A stretch of 64,000 nt of DNA, taken from contig NC_049996.1 in NCBI RefSeq assembly GCF_000003815.2, positions 2,620,753 through 2,684,752 on the forward strand. The letters run 5' to 3'. Positions within the stretch are counted from its first letter, which is position 1. Each line of letters opens with the position of its first letter. The notes under the pieces were generated by a model. It was given only the letters and a program-made list of their open reading frames with translations, did not search any database and had not been told where the DNA came from. The DNA comes from Branchiostoma floridae. Lineage: Eukaryota; Chordata; Leptocardii; Amphioxiformes; Branchiostomatidae. Below are positions 1-11,035 of this stretch, one piece after another. Made by a program: the position numbers and the translations under genes.

Positions 1-3000
1 GTGCTAACTGCTGCTGTGGTTATCCTAACGGTACGTTGTTCACTGTTACTATGGCTAAACTATGTTGATATCATAAAGGGGGTTTATGGTACTTCAAATG
101 CTGTTGTAAAATCGACAACGACCCCGTTTCATTATGATGAAGTGGAGCAATTCAACACACAATGAAACGTATTTGAAAAGGGTAGTTTATGTCAGCGACC
201 TTTATGCCACGGTCCCATTTGCAACACCCCCCTCCCCCCCCCGCCGGGCCCCGAAGCCACAAATTTGTCCCGGTTGACTGTCCGATACCTCGGGGGTACC
301 TCTTTGTATTCTCACGGGTAGGTCACGGTGTCTATTTGTCACCGAGACCCGGGCTGATTTTAAGTGCGACTTAAAAGAATCCAGAGGCCCTGTCGTGCTC
401 CAAAATAGATCGGTAACCACAAGGTGTCCCAAGGGGAAACGTAGCCCGAAAGTGCAGCAAAACAACCCAGACACTACCCGGAGTGTTAACGTTAATCAAG
501 TTAATGACTCTTGTGCCCAGTAAGAGGCTCCTAAGCTATCAGTTCACTTAATCCTCTGTTGAGAGGTGACACCACGTTATGCTGATCTGAAAACACAAAC
601 ACAGACACCCATATAGAAAGACAGACACAAAAATAAAAACAATACGTCAATTTTTCATGGAGGTAGATATAGCCGTCTTGAGCCGCCTATATATCAATCA
701 CAATTAAACATAAGATATATAGTAACATTACCTTGTTGGTCTTCACATGTCATGTAGACGTGGATGTTTCCCTACGAACGATTTATGATCTGGGACCAGT
801 ACTCTTCAGACCATCAGGGCATCCTAAATTCGATGGTGTCCAAACTTCGCCTCGCCCAGCCAACAGTTGAACGTTGCCTCCTCAACCAGTCTCTCCTCTT
901 CGACCAGACCACGTACCCAACCTACACGGAGGTTGTCGTCATAAACAGGGACCGCCTGTATCGCCAAGGAGACGTCCTTACCGTCAAGGTGGTGGCAAGA
1001 GACAAGAAAAGAAGACTGAAGACGTACGGAGGAGACTTTTTCCGTGCCAGACTGGTCAGCAGTGACCGTTCGCTACAGACCAGTAGTGCCGGTCACGTCA
1101 CTGACCACTGTAACGGTAACTACACCGTGCAGTTCCCACTCTATTGGGTTGGGAACGTTTCTGTAAGTGCATATTTTGTGCAGGACGGTGTAAAACTTCA
1201 AGTGCATTTTTTCTACCTTGGTACTCTAGTGGAAGTTCAAATCTTGACATCGCGTCTTATTCTTGTACATCTTTCTTGTTCACAGTTACTGCATATTTTG
1301 CATTTTTCACCAAATATCTGCAAAAGGTCTTTTGAATGTTTCTAAAAGCTCCATAGTAACATATATATGCGGCTGTTGTCTTGCCTAAGACGAAATATTC
1401 TCTACGTACCATCAACTACTTTATCTGTCCTTTTAAGTTGTTTACTTTTACATATTTCTATAACAAGGCTAACACAAAAAAAAACATTTCAACTTTCCCA
1501 GTGCATCTCATTCCTTGAACTCAAACACTATGCATCGCAAATGTCCTTTTATTTTAACGCCACTTTGTTTTACATCAGATAAAGATCCAGCTTGTCCATC
1601 CAAGCGAGNNNNNNNNNNNNNNNNNNNNNNNNNNNNNNNNNNNNNNNNNNNNNNNNNNNNNNNNNNNNNNNNNNNNNNNNNNNNNNNNNNNNNNNNNNNN
1701 NNNNNNNNACCCCACCGAAAGTGCGATTTCTCAAAACCTGAGGCAAACGGAACCTGGATTTGTGAGAAACCGGAGAAACTACCGTGTTCCGCCATCACAA
1801 AGTGCCGATGGAACCCAGATATGCGCAGGGTACGCGCACTAGTGTCTCAAGAGGAAATGAAACTTTTCCAAAAGTAAGTCCTTGTGAAACTCTCTCACTA
1901 GGGCAAAGGTCACTTATCAACACATGCGCAGATGGTCCATTTTGAATTTTAAAACGCCTTTTTCATTGTAAATGTTGATATTTTGGAGCTGGACTTTAAA
2001 GGTAATTGTTGTTGACATTCCAGCATGTCGCAAAACCATACTTTTATGCATGTTTGAATTGTCCTTTATGCTTTTTAGAAGAAGGCTGGTTTGGATGCAG
2101 TAACTTATAGCACATGGGTCAAAGGTCACCAAAGTTTGCTTAGATGCTACTGCCGTATGTAACATTCTGTTATGCTCTATTTGGACACTTTAGAGGCAGG
2201 ACCACTCCGTCTAGTCGATGTTAGTTTTGGATAGACAAAACTTCAGGTAGGTGACTTTTGATAGCATGGGTACATTGTTAATTTCAATGTGTCATACAGG
2301 CCATATCTTGAGACAGAACTTGAAGTAAATCCCAAGCAGCCCATACGAGTCCTCGAGACAGAACTACCCACACCAGAACACCTTCCAGCGTGTACCGGGA
2401 ACACGCGTGAGTCCGGAGCTTCGCTGGGACACTGGTCAGGCAAGGTGTGGAAGTCAGCGGTCTGTAATGTCCGAGTCTTCAATAAGGAGGAGATCCAGCG
2501 GTGCCTAGCTAACAAGACCGTGTACTTGCAAGGTACGTGTCATAGCGGTGTGGTAGTCCACTGTGGTTATTACTTCGCCGGGAAGGTCATGTTTTCATAG
2601 CTGTGTGATTGTCTGAATTACCAGCAACATATTTTTCTATTCCTATGACTCAAGTGACTCTACCATTAGACAATGGAGCGAGCATTTGCAGAATGTAGTG
2701 CCACTATACAGCGATAATAGAACCACGAATTCACCAGGTTTGTCAGTCTGTTCTAAAAGTCGTGTAGGACTGCTATATTTTTCTAAGAACTGTCTCCAAC
2801 ACGTTAAAAAATAGGCAGCACTTAAAGCGTTTACCTAAAACACTCGAATGGGGTCCCCAGGCGTAAATTCTAAATTTTAAAGAGTCATTTCAACATTTTT
2901 GATTTAAAACAAAATTCTGATCATAACTTTGTCAGCAAATTGAAGATGGTGTGTTACGCCGAATGGCGGTTATACCGGCTATATAGATACAGATACAGAA

Positions 3001-4196
3001 GCTGGTGTGTTACGCCGAATGGCGGTTATACCGGCTATATAGATACAGATACAGAAGCTGGTGTGTTACGCCGAATGGCGGTTATACCGGCTATATAGAT
3101 ACAGATACAGAAGCTGGTGTGTTACGCCGAATGGCGGTTATACCGGCTATATAGATACAGATACAGAAGCTGGTGTGTTACGCCGAATGGCGGTTATACC
3201 GGCTATATAGATACAGATAGATAGATAGATACAGAAATATCTGCTACACGCTCTCTCAAGTTTTTACGGAGGTTAGCGAAATACAGTCTGTGGAAATTAA
3301 AGAGGAAAGTGTGTGTTGAGTCCGACTGGGGTCCAAATGAACCCCAGCAAAATTCGCAATTTTTAAAACATATTTTCGACACCCCCTAAACTACTTGTAT
3401 GAACACCAAATTTTCAAAGAATTTGTATTTAAGTTAAAACAAAATCATCATATGAATTTTTGTGTCATTATTATATAATGTGACGAAGTTAATAAGTTAT
3501 TTACTTAATACGAGCGGCCATGTTGGATTTTGACTACTCTTAAGATGCATAAGTAAAGGAATAAACAGATCAAGATGAGCATAAATTATGAATATGGAAT
3601 CATGAAAATTACATTTTATGTTTTGATGTAAGAAACCAAGAACTGATTCTGAAACTGGTACATTTTTGGTTGCAGTGTTTCGAGTAGCAAACAACAACCA
3701 GTGGAACATCTCTGTTCGCTTTCGTTTCCACAACGTTCCCGTTCAAGTAAAAGCTTGGTTTAATTTTCAAGACTTCCGCTACATTGTTGATGAGCTGGAT
3801 GCCACCCAGGGAGGCCCAAACACCGTGATAGTCCTAAGTCTGTGGGCTCACTTTGTAGCTGAGCCGTTGGACGTGCTTCGGTCACGTCTGTACGCCATAC
3901 GGGGCGCCATACACCGTCTCCTGCGCAGGAGTCCCGGCACGCTAGTTTTCGTGAGAACTGGAACAACGCGAGAACACAAGGGGGGAAAGTTCGAGTACTA
4001 TCTGCTTGCCAGCGACTGGCTGGCTTACCAGATCACGGAGGTGATACGAGAGGTGTTGCGGGATGTTAAAGACGTGGTTTTGTTGGACACGTGGGACATG
4101 AGTGTCTGTCAATGGGGCAAAGACCAAGTTCATCCAGATCAGATCATGGTAGATAGTCAACTAAACAAACTATTTTCTCATATCTGCCCTACGTAG
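1..4196 (+). CDS. NXPE-like gene 1 (neurexophilin / PC-esterase), 5' partial, probably damaged
   Basis: Assembled exons: 1-30 (partial; VLTAAVVILT, end of the signal anchor, donor gtacgt), 758-1162, 1579-1873 (contains the N gap), 2300-2532, 2654-2737, 3676-4196 (stop TAG). Order and phases match the two complete paralogues on the minus strand. The neurexophilin-like part includes FDQTTYP, YGGDFFRARLVSS and HVTDHCNG..TVQFPLYW. The PC-esterase part has DSTIRQW in exon 5 and DQVHPDQ in exon 6, i.e. the Ser and Asp/His of an SGNH-type site. NXPE proteins are type II secretory-pathway proteins; human NXPE1 is linked to sialic-acid O-acetylation. Oddity: the acceptor before exon 5 reads caa where the paralogues have tag or cag; the AG one base later shifts frame and soon stops. 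Skipping exon 5 (84 bases, phase 1 to 1) keeps frame but removes the nucleophile. Family call is firm; activity is doubtful. Confidence 0.85.
1609..1708. other. Assembly gap of 100 N inside NXPE gene 1 exon 3
   Basis: A run of exactly 100 N, a usual placeholder for unknown length. The flanks read IKIQLVHPSE before and HRKCDFSKPE after, both exon 3. Genes 2 and 3 carry roughly 43 to 47 residues between these points, so the true missing piece is probably nearer 130-140 bases; taken at face value, the gap breaks frame. Confidence 0.95.
2948..3232 (+). repeat. 56-bp minisatellite, five near-identical copies
   Basis: Units start at about 2948, 3004, 3060, 3116 and 3172. Each contains tgttacgccgaatggcgg, ttataccggctatat and agatacagatacag, and copies differ by almost nothing. 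The last ends in a short GATA run. It lies in intron 5 of NXPE gene 1. A diverged single version of the unit's core appears in reverse near 59325-59370. Confidence 0.95.
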
Positions 4197-4231
4197 GACA
4201 GGAATAGCCGTATCATTCTATGCCATGATTA

Positions 4232-5640
4232 TCCCGTCGTACTCTCCAAGCAGACGTGTCAGCTGGATGAAAAAGAGAAGAATTTTTAATGGACGAATAG
4301 GGACAAATAGGGACAAATCCGTAATACTGACGACTGTGTTAGACTTCAGTATGACATTATGTCAATGTATAACTGGAGTACTACTTGGAGGTTATACTTT
4401 AATCTTTCTAAGTGTAAGGTGCTGCGGCTTACACGGTCTAAGAAACCAGTGATGTACAGTTATGACATGAATGGTACAAGTCTAGAGCTAGTGAGTCGCA
4501 TGCCTGATCTTGGTGTCACTGCACAATTCGACCTCAAATGGAACGATCATGTTGTGTACACTACAGCTCGCGCAAACTCAATGCTAGGTTTTGTAAAACG
4601 CACAGTTGGCTATACGACCAGTGTAGACAGTAGGAAATCCCTCTACATAACTCTGGTGAGAAGTATGCTAGAGTACAGCTCGCCAGTTTGGTGCCCCGGG
4701 TCTCGTAAGCTGATCAGTCTTATAGAGGGTGTACAGTGTCGTGCATCTAAGTATATACTGGGTGCTGGTCATGAACATCCTGACTACAAATCCAGGTTGA
4801 CGTCTCTGGGTATGCTACCACTCTCATATAGGAGAGAAGCTGCCGACGTTCTACTCTTTGTAAAGTCTATTGGGAACATATATGACTCAGACATAGTGAA
4901 ATATGTTTCTTTCTCATCTAGAGGGACTAGAAGCTTTAGGGCCAACATGGCAACACCTTTTAGGTCTAAAACTCAACAGTTTGCCATCTCATACATCCCA
5001 AGACTCATTAGTATTTGGAATGGGCTAGATGGGAACCTGAGAGCCATGGGCCGCTGTGTCTCTCAGTCCTCACACATATCCACCTTCAAACGACAGTTGT
5101 TAAAACACCTACACAACCGATTCACACAGCTCTATGATACAGACACCCCATGTACCTGGACCTCGTTCTGCTCCTGTTCGACGTGCTTCGCAACAAGAGC
5201 ACGTTAACCGTTCAACTTTGTATGTATACATTGTGCATTTTGTATATAAGTTATATTTTGTTTCCGATTATCACTGTGCATATTCTTATTATTTATTTGA
5301 ATGTGTATTGTACATAAGTTATTTTTTGTTTCCGATTATTCCTGTATATACCATTGTTGACTCTTATTATTTACTTGTATTGTGTATTTTGTTTCGGGGA
5401 GACAACTTGCAGAGGTGGTATCACCTGTTTTGTCTCCCCACCATTTTATATGGGAAATGTAATAAACAAATAAACAAATAAGTGCCATTGGATTTCAGTC
5501 TTTTGCAGTCTATCCAGCTATCCGCTGGCCGGCCAGTTCACTCCTAGGCCAATTAACTCCTACTAGACTTTTATTCCTAACTTGGCCAAAGTCCCCTATT
5601 ACTATTTACTATTCGCTAGGTCGGAGTCTGGTAGAGACTA
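4232..5640. mobile_element. Small TIR element (MITE) split by a LINE insertion
   Basis: Bases 4232-4316 and 5483-5640 together match, in reverse, the uninterrupted element at 19965-20222. Shared stretches include aagcagacgtgtcagctgga, cttttgcagtctatccagct and gagtctggtagagac. The full copy has ends of the form GTCTCTA...TAGAGAC, typical of a non-autonomous DNA transposon. No coding capacity. The LINE at 4317-5482 sits exactly where the homology breaks. Confidence 0.85.
4317..5482 (+). mobile_element. 5'-truncated CR1/Jockey-like LINE (end of reverse transcriptase ORF and 3' tail)
   Basis: An open frame runs to the stop at 5205-5207. It opens with a DDC..LQYDI..M.NWS..W motif, then LSKCKVLRLTRSKK, LGV......WNDH, and ML.Y.SPVW, the order seen at the C-terminal end of CR1/Jockey-group reverse transcriptases. 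The catalytic YxDD region is absent, so this is a 5' truncation typical of target-primed insertion. After a roughly 270-base AT-rich 3' UTR it ends in repeated aataaacaaataaacaaata. The first 4359-5207 stretch is unbroken, suggesting a fairly young copy. Inserted into the MITE described in the neighbouring entry. Confidence 0.88.
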
Positions 5641-5799
5641 CCCCCGTTCATAGGCGACGCCATCTTGAGTTTCTAAAACCTTCCGTTCGTCATCTTGTTT
5701 TCGGTCTGTAGGTAAGGCGGTAGTTGTAGTATCGTTATGGATTACTAGTCGGCGCTTCATAACCATCACGTTGCTAAATGAAGGCACCATCTTAGATTC

Positions 5800-6430
5800 G
5801 TCGATGTAGGTTAGACATCCAGGTAATAAGATACACCAAAAAGTAGTTACTCAAGCAACTGGATATGGTTGAGATTGCTACCAGATTGCTGAAAAACCAT
5901 TCCGACAATTTAACTTTATCACCAATATCACAAATAATTCAAGAGTATAAAGAAGCAATTACATTGCACGGTACATATGATGTTAATATATACTCCATTT
6001 TAGATGATATGTGCTTGTACACTTAAGGTCCTGACAAAATCCACTCTGAGATGATATTATATAATGAGATCGAAGACGAACGTCACTTTGTAATGGATTG
6101 TTCTCGATATAATGACAAACGCACAGATCTGTTCACATTACTTTCCGCCTGCTCTAAAGAATTTGCTAATCTCTGTACGATAGATAAACTCAACTACATT
6201 CTGGGAGGCGATAATCCTCACTGTGTACAAGTAGGCAAATATATCCAAGAATGTCTATACCGTAGAACCAATAGTGTAAATGACATGCTAGTACCTATGT
6301 GTTGATCTATTCATACCTATAGATATCCATATATGTGTTTTTAGCTGTACTGTAAGTAGTTGTTATACATGTAGACCTTACGAAAGCCGCTGTGCCTTTG
6401 TTGTGTCAATAAAGATTTCTCTAATACGCT
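5800..6430 (+). mobile_element. Decayed LINE 3' end (post-RT zinc-binding-like region)
   Basis: The reading frame 6051-6305 has NEIEDERHFVMDC.RYND.R..LF, followed by LNYILG and a basic tail. This resembles the C-terminal cysteine/histidine segment after the reverse transcriptase in several LINE families. Upstream sequence continues the same sense with stops. A polyadenylation-like aataaa lies at about 6408. Family not assigned; a fossil fragment. Confidence 0.6.
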
Positions 6431-6812
6431 TGTTAAAGTCAGAGCGGCGATTATCACACTTCACCGCTAGGTGTCGCTGAGAATCCAGTGTGTCCCACAA
6501 GTTGTACCTATCTCCAAGCAGATGCATCCAACTAAATTCCCCACGTTTCTCAAACTCCCGTTCTTTCCCCGATGGCCCATGTATTGATGGATTCTGTCTT
6601 CGCCCATGGATATTGTCTTTGGATTGAGGCATGAATGTATCTATGCCGTCACTTAAGGTAGAATACAGACATGTGACATAGTGAGAAGTAGATCAAAGGT
6701 GGATCATACGATTAGCTAAGGGGACCAAAATGACCTTGACCTTTGTCTTGTCAAGACCTACCCATACACCAAACGTCACCATAATTCAGTGTCTCATATT
6801 TCATAGAGTTCT

Positions 6813-6847
6813 ACGCACACACGGACACACACACGCACAAACGGGTA

Positions 6848-6881
<34 letters not shown>

Positions 6882-7110
6882 AAACACACAGAAACGCATG
6901 CGAACAGAAAAACACACAGACAGACACACGAACACACACACAAGCGAACTGAAATACACACAGACAGACATACCCGTGGACACACACACACAAGCGAACT
7001 GAAATACACACAGACAGACACACCCGTGGACACACACACACACAAACGAACTGAAATACACACACACAGACAGACACACGGACACACACACACACGAGTG
7101 GAAAGGCACA
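6813..7110. repeat. CA-rich imperfect microsatellite with an internal higher-order repeat
   Basis: Mostly CA dinucleotides, with an imperfect repeat of about 60 bases (agcgaactgaaatacacaca, gacagacacacccgtggaca) seen about three times from 6950 to 7080. All open frames here are low-complexity artefacts. Confidence 0.9.
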
Positions 7111-7439
7111 TTATAAACAGACACGCGGACACGCGCTCGCGTGCGTGAGCGAATCACACACTATAACTAATGTTCTATGTGCTGATACTAAAGAAAAGAG
7201 TTACACCACGTTTTATCGTGTGCTTTACTCCAACATCACAAGGCTTTCTGTCACGAAACACTTCCGTCTCAGTGTGTGGCAGACCTCCCATCAAGACCTG
7301 GACCCTCGCCACTTTTGTAGGGATAAGGGGAAGGCCCGGGGAAACAGATAGTCAATTCGTCACGACATGTCACAAGATTCGCTTTGGGCTGTTCTTTCGA
7401 GGACAACTTCCCCTGGAGATATTGCCGCCCAACTTGTTA

Positions 7440-7740
7440 CCTCCACGACAAATGGAGGTTATTATTCGCATTATCTGTATGTATGTGTGTCTGTCGTAAT
7501 CTCTAAGCAAATCCTACGGTAGCATAAGATAGTGTCAAAAGCTGGCAGAGGAGTGAAGCCGGCCTAGGAGTGTTTTCGTTACCCTTGCCGTAGGGTCTGC
7601 TTGGAGATTATGTCTGTCTGTCTGTCTGTCTGTGTTTCTGTATACTTGTGGACAGCATAACTAAAGAAGCTTTGAATGAATTGTGGGGATATTTGGCATG
7701 TGGGTAGGTATTTTAAAGACGAAGGTCACGGTCAAGTGTG
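7440..7740 (-). mobile_element. Dispersed TGTCTG-rich repeat interrupted by a 115-bp MITE
   Basis: A short palindrome tacctccacgacaaatggaggt opens the repeat, followed by tgtctg-type repeats and a conserved tail (gtaggtattttaaagacgaaggtcacggtcaa). At 7495-7609 a small element with inverted ends (taatctctaagcaaatccta / gggtctgcttggagattat) splits the TGTCTG part. Other copies of the larger repeat: 580-670, 9660-9830, 18205-18372, 19010-19110, 27750-27860, 40060-40262. Confidence 0.75.
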
Positions 7741-8106
7741 CCCCCCCCCGGCGGATATAACTGGTACTGCAGTGGAACTAGTTTAAGCATCTCTTGGGGT
7801 CTGGACATGCTATGCTCTTGATGACTTTTTGTTGCCAGATAGCTTTTAAAGTAAAAAAAAAAGAAGTGGTGTAGGTTTGGGATCCCCAGCAGTTTGATAG
7901 CTGTTGTAAGTAATGTTACTTTATAGTAAAACGGCAATTTATGTGGCTGATGCAGTAAGTTATCTATACCAAAAATACCAGCCTTTCTCGTATCTTTACT
8001 CTCCTTTGTTGTAAAGATAATCACAGCGTTAAATCTTACTGTAGACTCAAGTCAACACGCTATAGCCAGGGCAATATATTCACACAGCAGAGGTACTATA
8101 GTTTTT
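7741..8106. other. Non-coding stretch, no recognised gene
   Basis: Contains a C/G run at 7741-7753 and continued tail of the preceding dispersed repeat (similar to 19110-19210: gtagtcttgat..tttagtgacagatagctttt). No credible coding region. Confidence 0.5.
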
Positions 8107-8365
8107 GTTTTATATACCCGTAAACCGCCTCATGGCGCAACACACCAGGTTTGTACCGAAGAGTACAAGCTGACTTATTTGATCCACTCACACCGGGAAG
8201 GGCCCCTGCTTTCCGATAAGTGTGGTCGATTCTTTAACATGCTTGAGGTGTGGCTCTCCTCAAACACTGGACCTCCATTTACCGTCCTATCCGCGGGACG
8301 TCCCTTACCGAAGCTAGGTACTCATTTACGCCTGAGTACTGAGAGGAAACTATGGGACCCAAACA
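8107..8365 (-). mobile_element. SINE copy, reverse orientation, head missing
   Basis: Read on the minus strand this matches the body and tail of the elements at 15335-15750 and 35775-36085, including aatgagtacctagcttcggt, gggacgtcc..ggataggacgg and the tail motif catgaggcggttta.gggta. It ends about 150 bases before the H2A.X start codon, so it forms part of that gene's upstream region. Confidence 0.75.
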
Positions 8366-8518
8366 TACACCACGTATTCCATACGTCACAAGCTATCTGC
8401 CACATAAAAATCAAGACCATAGACAGGCATTTCTTGAGTGTTCATGCGTCTAGCCTGTCAATTCCTTCTCAGCCTTCTGTTCAGTCCACGTGGTGAAATC
8501 TTCAAGTAAAGTAGGACA

Positions 8519-8944
8519 ATGTCTGGACGCGGTAAGGGAAAAGCAGCGGGCGCCAAAGCCGCCGGTAGCCAGCGGACCAAGTCAGCTAAGGCGGGTCTAC
8601 AGTTCCCAGTCGGCCATATCAAGAGATATCTGTCCAAGGGCAAGTACGCGGAGCGGATAGGAGCGCGCGCTCCCGTGTACCTGGCGGCCGTGCTGGAGTA
8701 CCTCACCGCTGAAGTTTTGGAGCTGTCCGGTAATGCGGCCAGAGACAACAAGAAGAGCAGGATCATACCCCGCCATATCCAGCTTGCGGTGAGAAACGAC
8801 GAGGAGTTGAACCAGCTCATGTCGGGAGGGACCATCGCACAAGGCGGCGTGCTGCCAAACATCCACAACCAGCTCCTGCCCAAGAAAACCGGGAAGAAAA
8901 CCGCCGGCGAGTCCCACCCGTCTTCACAGTCACAGGAGTACTGA
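8519..8944 (+). CDS. Histone H2A.X-like, diverged, intronless (141 aa)
   Basis: A complete histone fold: [65 protein letters not shown] and [14 protein letters not shown]. The C-terminus ends SSQSQEY, i.e. the SQE(Y) motif phosphorylated by ATM/ATR-type kinases in H2A.X. Acidic-patch residues are kept. Unusual points: the usual FPVGR is FPVGH, the L1 loop reads [12 protein letters not shown] where G is usual in the last position, and MSGGTIAQ replaces the common LLGGVTIAQ. No histone 3' stem-loop follows the stop; instead a long 3' UTR ends with AATAAA at 9575, consistent with a replication-independent, polyadenylated transcript. The start is the first ATG with the canonical SGRGKGK N-terminus. 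A retrocopy origin is possible. Confidence 0.95.
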   Translation: MSGRGKGKAAGAKAAGSQRTKSAKAGLQFPVGHIKRYLSKGKYAERIGARAPVYLAAVLEYLTAEVLELSGNAARDNKKSRIIPRHIQLAVRNDEELNQLMSGGTIAQGGVLPNIHNQLLPKKTGKKTAGESHPSSQSQEY

Positions 8945-9595
8945 ACTGGACAGTTCCCAACCAAATATTGAACGAATTGACCAAACTGTTCTGACGCAAT
9001 AATGTGATGCATCGTAGAGGATTTCAGGAAAACAATAACTAAATAAGTAGGAAAACAATTGTATTTCAGGAAATGTACAGACATTTTTTGGAGACGATTC
9101 AATAGCGGAGCTTTCTAGCTTTAGATGTTAAGTGGCCAAAACTGTTGCGACGCAAGTAATGAGATGCATAAGTAGAGGATAGTTAGCTCTTTCGCTAGAT
9201 GTACCGACAATTTTGGCGACGCCTCAATGGCTGAGCTTCATAGCTTTAAATGAAACGACCAAAACTGTTCTGACGCGTTCTTGTGATAGGACAAGGGGGA
9301 AATTGGTTTTAATTTTGGCTGCTTTTCTATTGATACTGTGCAATATATGCTTTTACTCAAAATGATAACCGAAATTTCACCTGACTGAACAGAAGTGCAA
9401 TATGTGGAATTTAGGAATATATGATTTCTCAGAAATAATGAAGTTACATTTAAAAAAGCCTGTATGTTAGTTTGTAAATGGCGTGAAGTTTGTATTTTGT
9501 GTAAATGGACTGTTAACTGTTTCTTATATTGTGAAGGCCTTGTATGGATGTAAATGTGACAGTTGTATATTTTGAATAAATTTTCATTTTAATGA
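8945..9595 (+). promoter_or_regulatory. H2A.X 3' UTR with internal tandem repeats and poly(A) signal
   Basis: Two copies and part of a third of a 125-150-base unit occupy about 8978-9128, 9129-9253 and 9254-9290. Shared words are gaccaaa.ctgttctgacgc, gtgatgcat, gtagaggat, tgtac.gaca and gagctt..tagctttaaatg. The AATAAA is at 9575-9580, followed 14 bases later by a short A run. No histone stem-loop was found between the stop codon and 9100. Confidence 0.75.
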
Positions 9596-9603
9596 AAAAA
9601 AAA

Positions 9604-10812
9604 TACCATAGCACATTCAGATCAAAAGATACAATAAGCAGAATTTCTGCTGCAGTACCAAGGTCACATACCAGGGGGGGGGGCAAAATTGACCTTGACC
9701 TTAGTCTTGACGAACACCTACCCACAAACCAAATATCATCCTAATCCATCCAGAGGTTCTTGAGTTATGCTGACTACAAAACTACGGAAACACAGTCAAA
9801 CAGACAGACACACACTCCCCCCAAAATTATATTTTCATTTTTCATGGAAATGATAAGTGTTACGTACTTTCCATAATCTCCAAGCAGATCCTACGGTACC
9901 ATAAGACTAACTACAAGGTCACTATACGTATTACTGTTTCGGTGTCATACTATGACCGTATATAAGATCAAAGCAGAATGGATTAAAAGCAGGTGTTTCC
10001 GTTCATTAGACAGCTTAGAAAGGATATCTTGTGGTTTTAGAGGAAATCCCAAAACAAATAGGAGGTTGTGAGAAGTCCAGTTATCCAGTCAAGATCACAT
10101 ATCAATGACATCTGTTTTGCACAACGCACGGCACTTTGGGAGATTTAGGTAGATTCAGCCAGGGTATCAATGAAAATAATTTCAAAGCTCTACAAACGAA
10201 AACATGAAACACTGCATGTTGTGCCAGAAATCTCATTCTGTTGCGTTCAAGGTCATGCGACGCTCCAATTGACCTTGAGAAATATGAAACAAGCGTGACG
10301 TCATTTCCGGTTTTCATAGGAGAAATGTCTCACCTAAAACGTATAGCATTTGAATTTGGCTACAGCTTGAATTTGGCTACTTTTTTTGCTACCACTGCTT
10401 CAGTATTTTCTACTGTTATACTGTTCATTGGGTCACTTATCAACCTTTCACTACTACCTATACATCATAATGTTGGGGAGGGGGGCACTTTTTTAAACCT
10501 TTGTTTACTTATGAAATCTCAAATCGGCCAGTAGATATCTCTTTTCCATGCTGTTTTAAAGCAAGTGATCTGTAACGATATTTACCGAACTCTCTCAACA
10601 CTTTCTCAGTCAAATATTTACCACAAGAAGATTGTGTTGAGACTCCGTAACAGTATTTGCTGAGGGGGTTTACATTTGCTAACCTTGACCCAGAAGTAGG
10701 CAAGAGTTACTCGATCGTAAAATGCAGAACATTCTGTCTTCCCGATAACATGGCAGACGACAACATTAATCTTTCTGTCTGTACTACGCAAAACTACGGT
10801 TGACTTTTGTGC
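9604..10812. other. Gene-free stretch with one dispersed repeat
   Basis: 9660-9830 is a copy of the dispersed repeat ending in cagacagaca and a run of ccccccaaaatt; the same family is at 18205-18372. 9878-9915 carries a half-element starting ataatctccaagcagatcct, which matches the ends of the MITE at 7495-7609. The rest to 10812 shows no recognised gene. Confidence 0.55.
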
Positions 10813-11035
10813 AACGCTAGTTCACCTTTATCCGTAGGATAACCATTATCCGTTCCTTTTTAAGAACAAATATTTAGGGAAATCAAGTCGACAGATGATG
10901 GTTTATTTAACTGCAATATTTTGAAAATAGTACAATTTGAAACTACCTTCCATCGGCTTTATACCATATCTCTGGATACCCTAGTTAGCAACACATCGGA
11001 TATAGGTTACCCCGCGGACAAAGGTGAACTAACGT
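10813..11035. mobile_element. MITE with AACG.TAGTTCACC termini, copy A
   Basis: Left end aacgctagttcacctttatc and right end (reverse complement) aacgttagttcacctttgtc are near-perfect inverted repeats of about 40 bases, continuing into ccgcggggtaacctatatcc. A second copy lies at 31879-32085. No coding capacity; the AT-rich middle is unrelated between copies. Confidence 0.8.

Noticed and set aside
6378-6632. 84-codon minus-strand frame with a plausible amino-acid mix
   Set aside because: It overlaps the decayed LINE end and a ctccaagcag element; no domain or splice signal supports it.
8107-9603. H2A.X as a simple processed retropseudogene
   Set aside because: The frame is fully open with key residues kept, and animal H2A.X genes are often intronless; the short A run at 9594 and lack of introns alone are not enough. 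Left open rather than called.
10241-10534. 97-codon frame on the plus strand
   Set aside because: It has a hydrophobic stretch but no homology I can name, no splice sites and an upstream region without gene features.
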